From positions 1 to 13,197 of the forward strand of contig JBGTKH010000472.1 of assembly GCA_041744735.1 (NCBI GenBank): a DNA stretch of 13,197 nucleotides, in the 5' to 3' direction. The notes below the pieces were generated by a model that saw only the letters and a program-made list of their open reading frames with translations, was not told the origin of the DNA and ran no database searches. Positions 12,128 to 13,197 of this stretch are shown piece by piece. How positions within the stretch are numbered: the stretch's first letter is position 1; every line of letters begins with the position of its first letter. The DNA is from JBGTKH01 sp041744735. Lineage in GTDB: Bacteria; Planctomycetota; Planctomycetia; Pirellulales; Pirellulaceae. The translations under genes were made by a program, and so were the position numbers.

Positions 12128-13135
12128 ATGAGCTATCTTAGTACTCCGCGTCTGACCTTCGCCGGAGAGTTTCAGGCGGATCCCTCGACGGTGAACAACG
12201 ATCCTGAGCACTTCGATTCGCGCACTTTTCGGTCGAATTATCAATTGCCCGGTTCCGGTGCGACGAATGGTTGGTGGAACCCGCGCGGCACGGGGGCTTG
12301 GCGGTTCCGCGATTGCACGGTGCAGCAGGTTGTGTATCGCGACGGCTCGTCCTGCGACGACGCGAATGTGGACCCGGTCGTGGGCGCGCCGGTCAACGGC
12401 ACCGACGCCCGCGTGGAAGGCAAGCTGGTCGATCTGGACCCCGAACAGCAAATGGTTTCGCAGGTCTGGGGCTTTCAAGTGCTGCTGGGAAAACCGGCCA
12501 GTGGCTGGGGGTTCAGCAGCGACTTCGAGGTCGCCGCCTTCGCGGACATATGGACGCGCTATCCAAAAGGACAGCCGGACTCATTCTTCGGCGCTTTCTA
12601 TCAAAGCGTGCTGCGCGCGATCTGCTGGCGCGGCGCGGGCGATTCGCGCGTATTGCTCGAATTGTCACCGGACGGCAAGCCGCCACAACAGCTCAGCATG
12701 TGCTTCAATGTCGACGGCTACGACGACGATTCGACTTCGCCAACCTTTACGTTCGGCCGCGTCGTGGGATCGATCGGACTGTATGTGCCGGGCGAGCCCG
12801 TTCATATCGTGGCCGGCCGCGCATTGCAGCCCACACCCCAATCGCCGCTGAATACCGCGTACGCGCAAATCGACGGCGAGTCGCTGTTTCTCAATCTCGG
12901 AAACAGTCTGCCCACGCAATCGCCCGGCGGGCCGCTCGTCGATCTGGGCAAGTTATACGCAGCGCTGCTGCCGCCGAACAAACCGCCGGTGTTGCTTGGC
13001 CAAATTGAATACGACGACACGGATTGGTATCAACAGACCGCCGGCATCGTGACCTTCCGCCTCAATCCCGCTCAGTTAAACTTATTTTCCGCTAGTTGTG
13101 GTTTTTCCAAAATTGGGCTAGCTAGCCTTGCCTGA
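12128..13135 (+). CDS. Unknown protein with an unusual, possibly truncated C-terminus
   Basis: The start is well supported: GGAGG at 12116-12120 is seven bases from the ATG. The product is 335 residues with no signal peptide. It opens MSYLSTPRLTFAGEFQADPS, then NDPEHFDSRTF, GATNGWWNPRGTGAWRFRDC and TVQQVVYRDGSS. I recall a similar opening from hypothetical proteins of planctomycetes and myxobacteria, but no function. The rest is rich in beta-strand patterns (VSQVWGFQVLLG, SIGLYVPGEPVHIVAGRAL). Until about residue 318 (VTFRLNPAQLNLF) coding looks typical and GC-rich. The last 17 residues (SASCGFSKIGLASLA and neighbours) are encoded by AT-rich DNA containing GCTAGCTAGC and do not look like a natural domain end, so the gene may be cut off by an insertion or deletion near 13080. 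Confidence 0.72.
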   Translation: MSYLSTPRLTFAGEFQADPSTVNNDPEHFDSRTFRSNYQLPGSGATNGWWNPRGTGAWRFRDCTVQQVVYRDGSSCDDANVDPVVGAPVNGTDARVEGKLVDLDPEQQMVSQVWGFQVLLGKPASGWGFSSDFEVAAFADIWTRYPKGQPDSFFGAFYQSVLRAICWRGAGDSRVLLELSPDGKPPQQLSMCFNVDGYDDDSTSPTFTFGRVVGSIGLYVPGEPVHIVAGRALQPTPQSPLNTAYAQIDGESLFLNLGNSLPTQSPGGPLVDLGKLYAALLPPNKPPVLLGQIEYDDTDWYQQTAGIVTFRLNPAQLNLFSASCGFSKIGLASLA

Positions 13136-13197
13136 ATTTGCCATGCTACGCAAATGGACACTGCGACGTGGTATGGAAACCAAGCTGACGACAATGT
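13136..13197. other. Unassigned sequence at window end
   Basis: I see no gene in these 62 bases. They include CCATGCTAC at 13141-13149, the same nine bases that end the palindrome at 6056-6120. Confidence 0.4.

Overview
The window looks like a chromosomal stretch from a planctomycete, probably Pirellulales-like. The main reasons are a secreted cytochrome/DUF1587-DUF1592-DUF1595-DUF1588-DUF1585 protein beside a Tat-exported DUF1552 protein, a sulfatase relic, an alpha-L-fucosidase-type accessory-domain protein, and a membrane protein ending in the WVLRKKWGLV tail. This is a reading from family knowledge; no database search was run.

Layout. (1) 1-432: 3' end of a membrane-anchored (VWA/glutamine-amidotransferase-like) protein. 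(2) 433-5240: an accessory region. It holds a minus-strand antitoxin/PIN-toxin pair (478-1169) followed by a second, orphan copy of the 3' end of the first gene (1230-1397, about 90% identical to 265-432). Next is a compositionally different three-gene plus-strand cassette (1618-4187): an unknown protein, a coiled-coil/beta-rich protein and a soluble ComEC-like metallo-beta-lactamase-fold protein. Then come minus-strand small genes, including one whose usual HNH-endonuclease partner survives only as a C-terminal relic (4188-4350). (3) 5250-6717: a secreted sugar-binding-type protein, a strong palindrome and a sulfatase pseudogene. (4) 6810-11976: the DUF1592 and DUF1552 genes, normally adjacent, here separated by a REP-associated tyrosine transposase (RAYT) gene (9897-10520). 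(5) 12128-13135: a conserved-looking unknown protein with an odd 3' end.

The most striking content is a family of long palindromic elements (arms of 27 bp starting TCGTTTAACCCGTAGCC, with variable loops). Copies lie at 6839-6907, 8759-8866, 9765-9885, 10522-10605, 10606-10661 (rearranged) and 12034-12060 (half). The RAYT gene sits between two of them and is their likely mobiliser. Two copies (69 and 108 bp, both multiples of three) lie inside the DUF1592 gene, both in the only frame in which the left arm has no stop codon. The protein therefore carries two extra peptides of the form RLTRSRRRG-linker-LAFGYGLNE. A third copy supplies that gene's stop codon. This resembles the in-frame palindromic elements of Rickettsia, but here it is physically linked to a RAYT. 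I regard it as the main candidate for an undescribed system. The second candidate is the three-gene metallo-beta-lactamase cassette.
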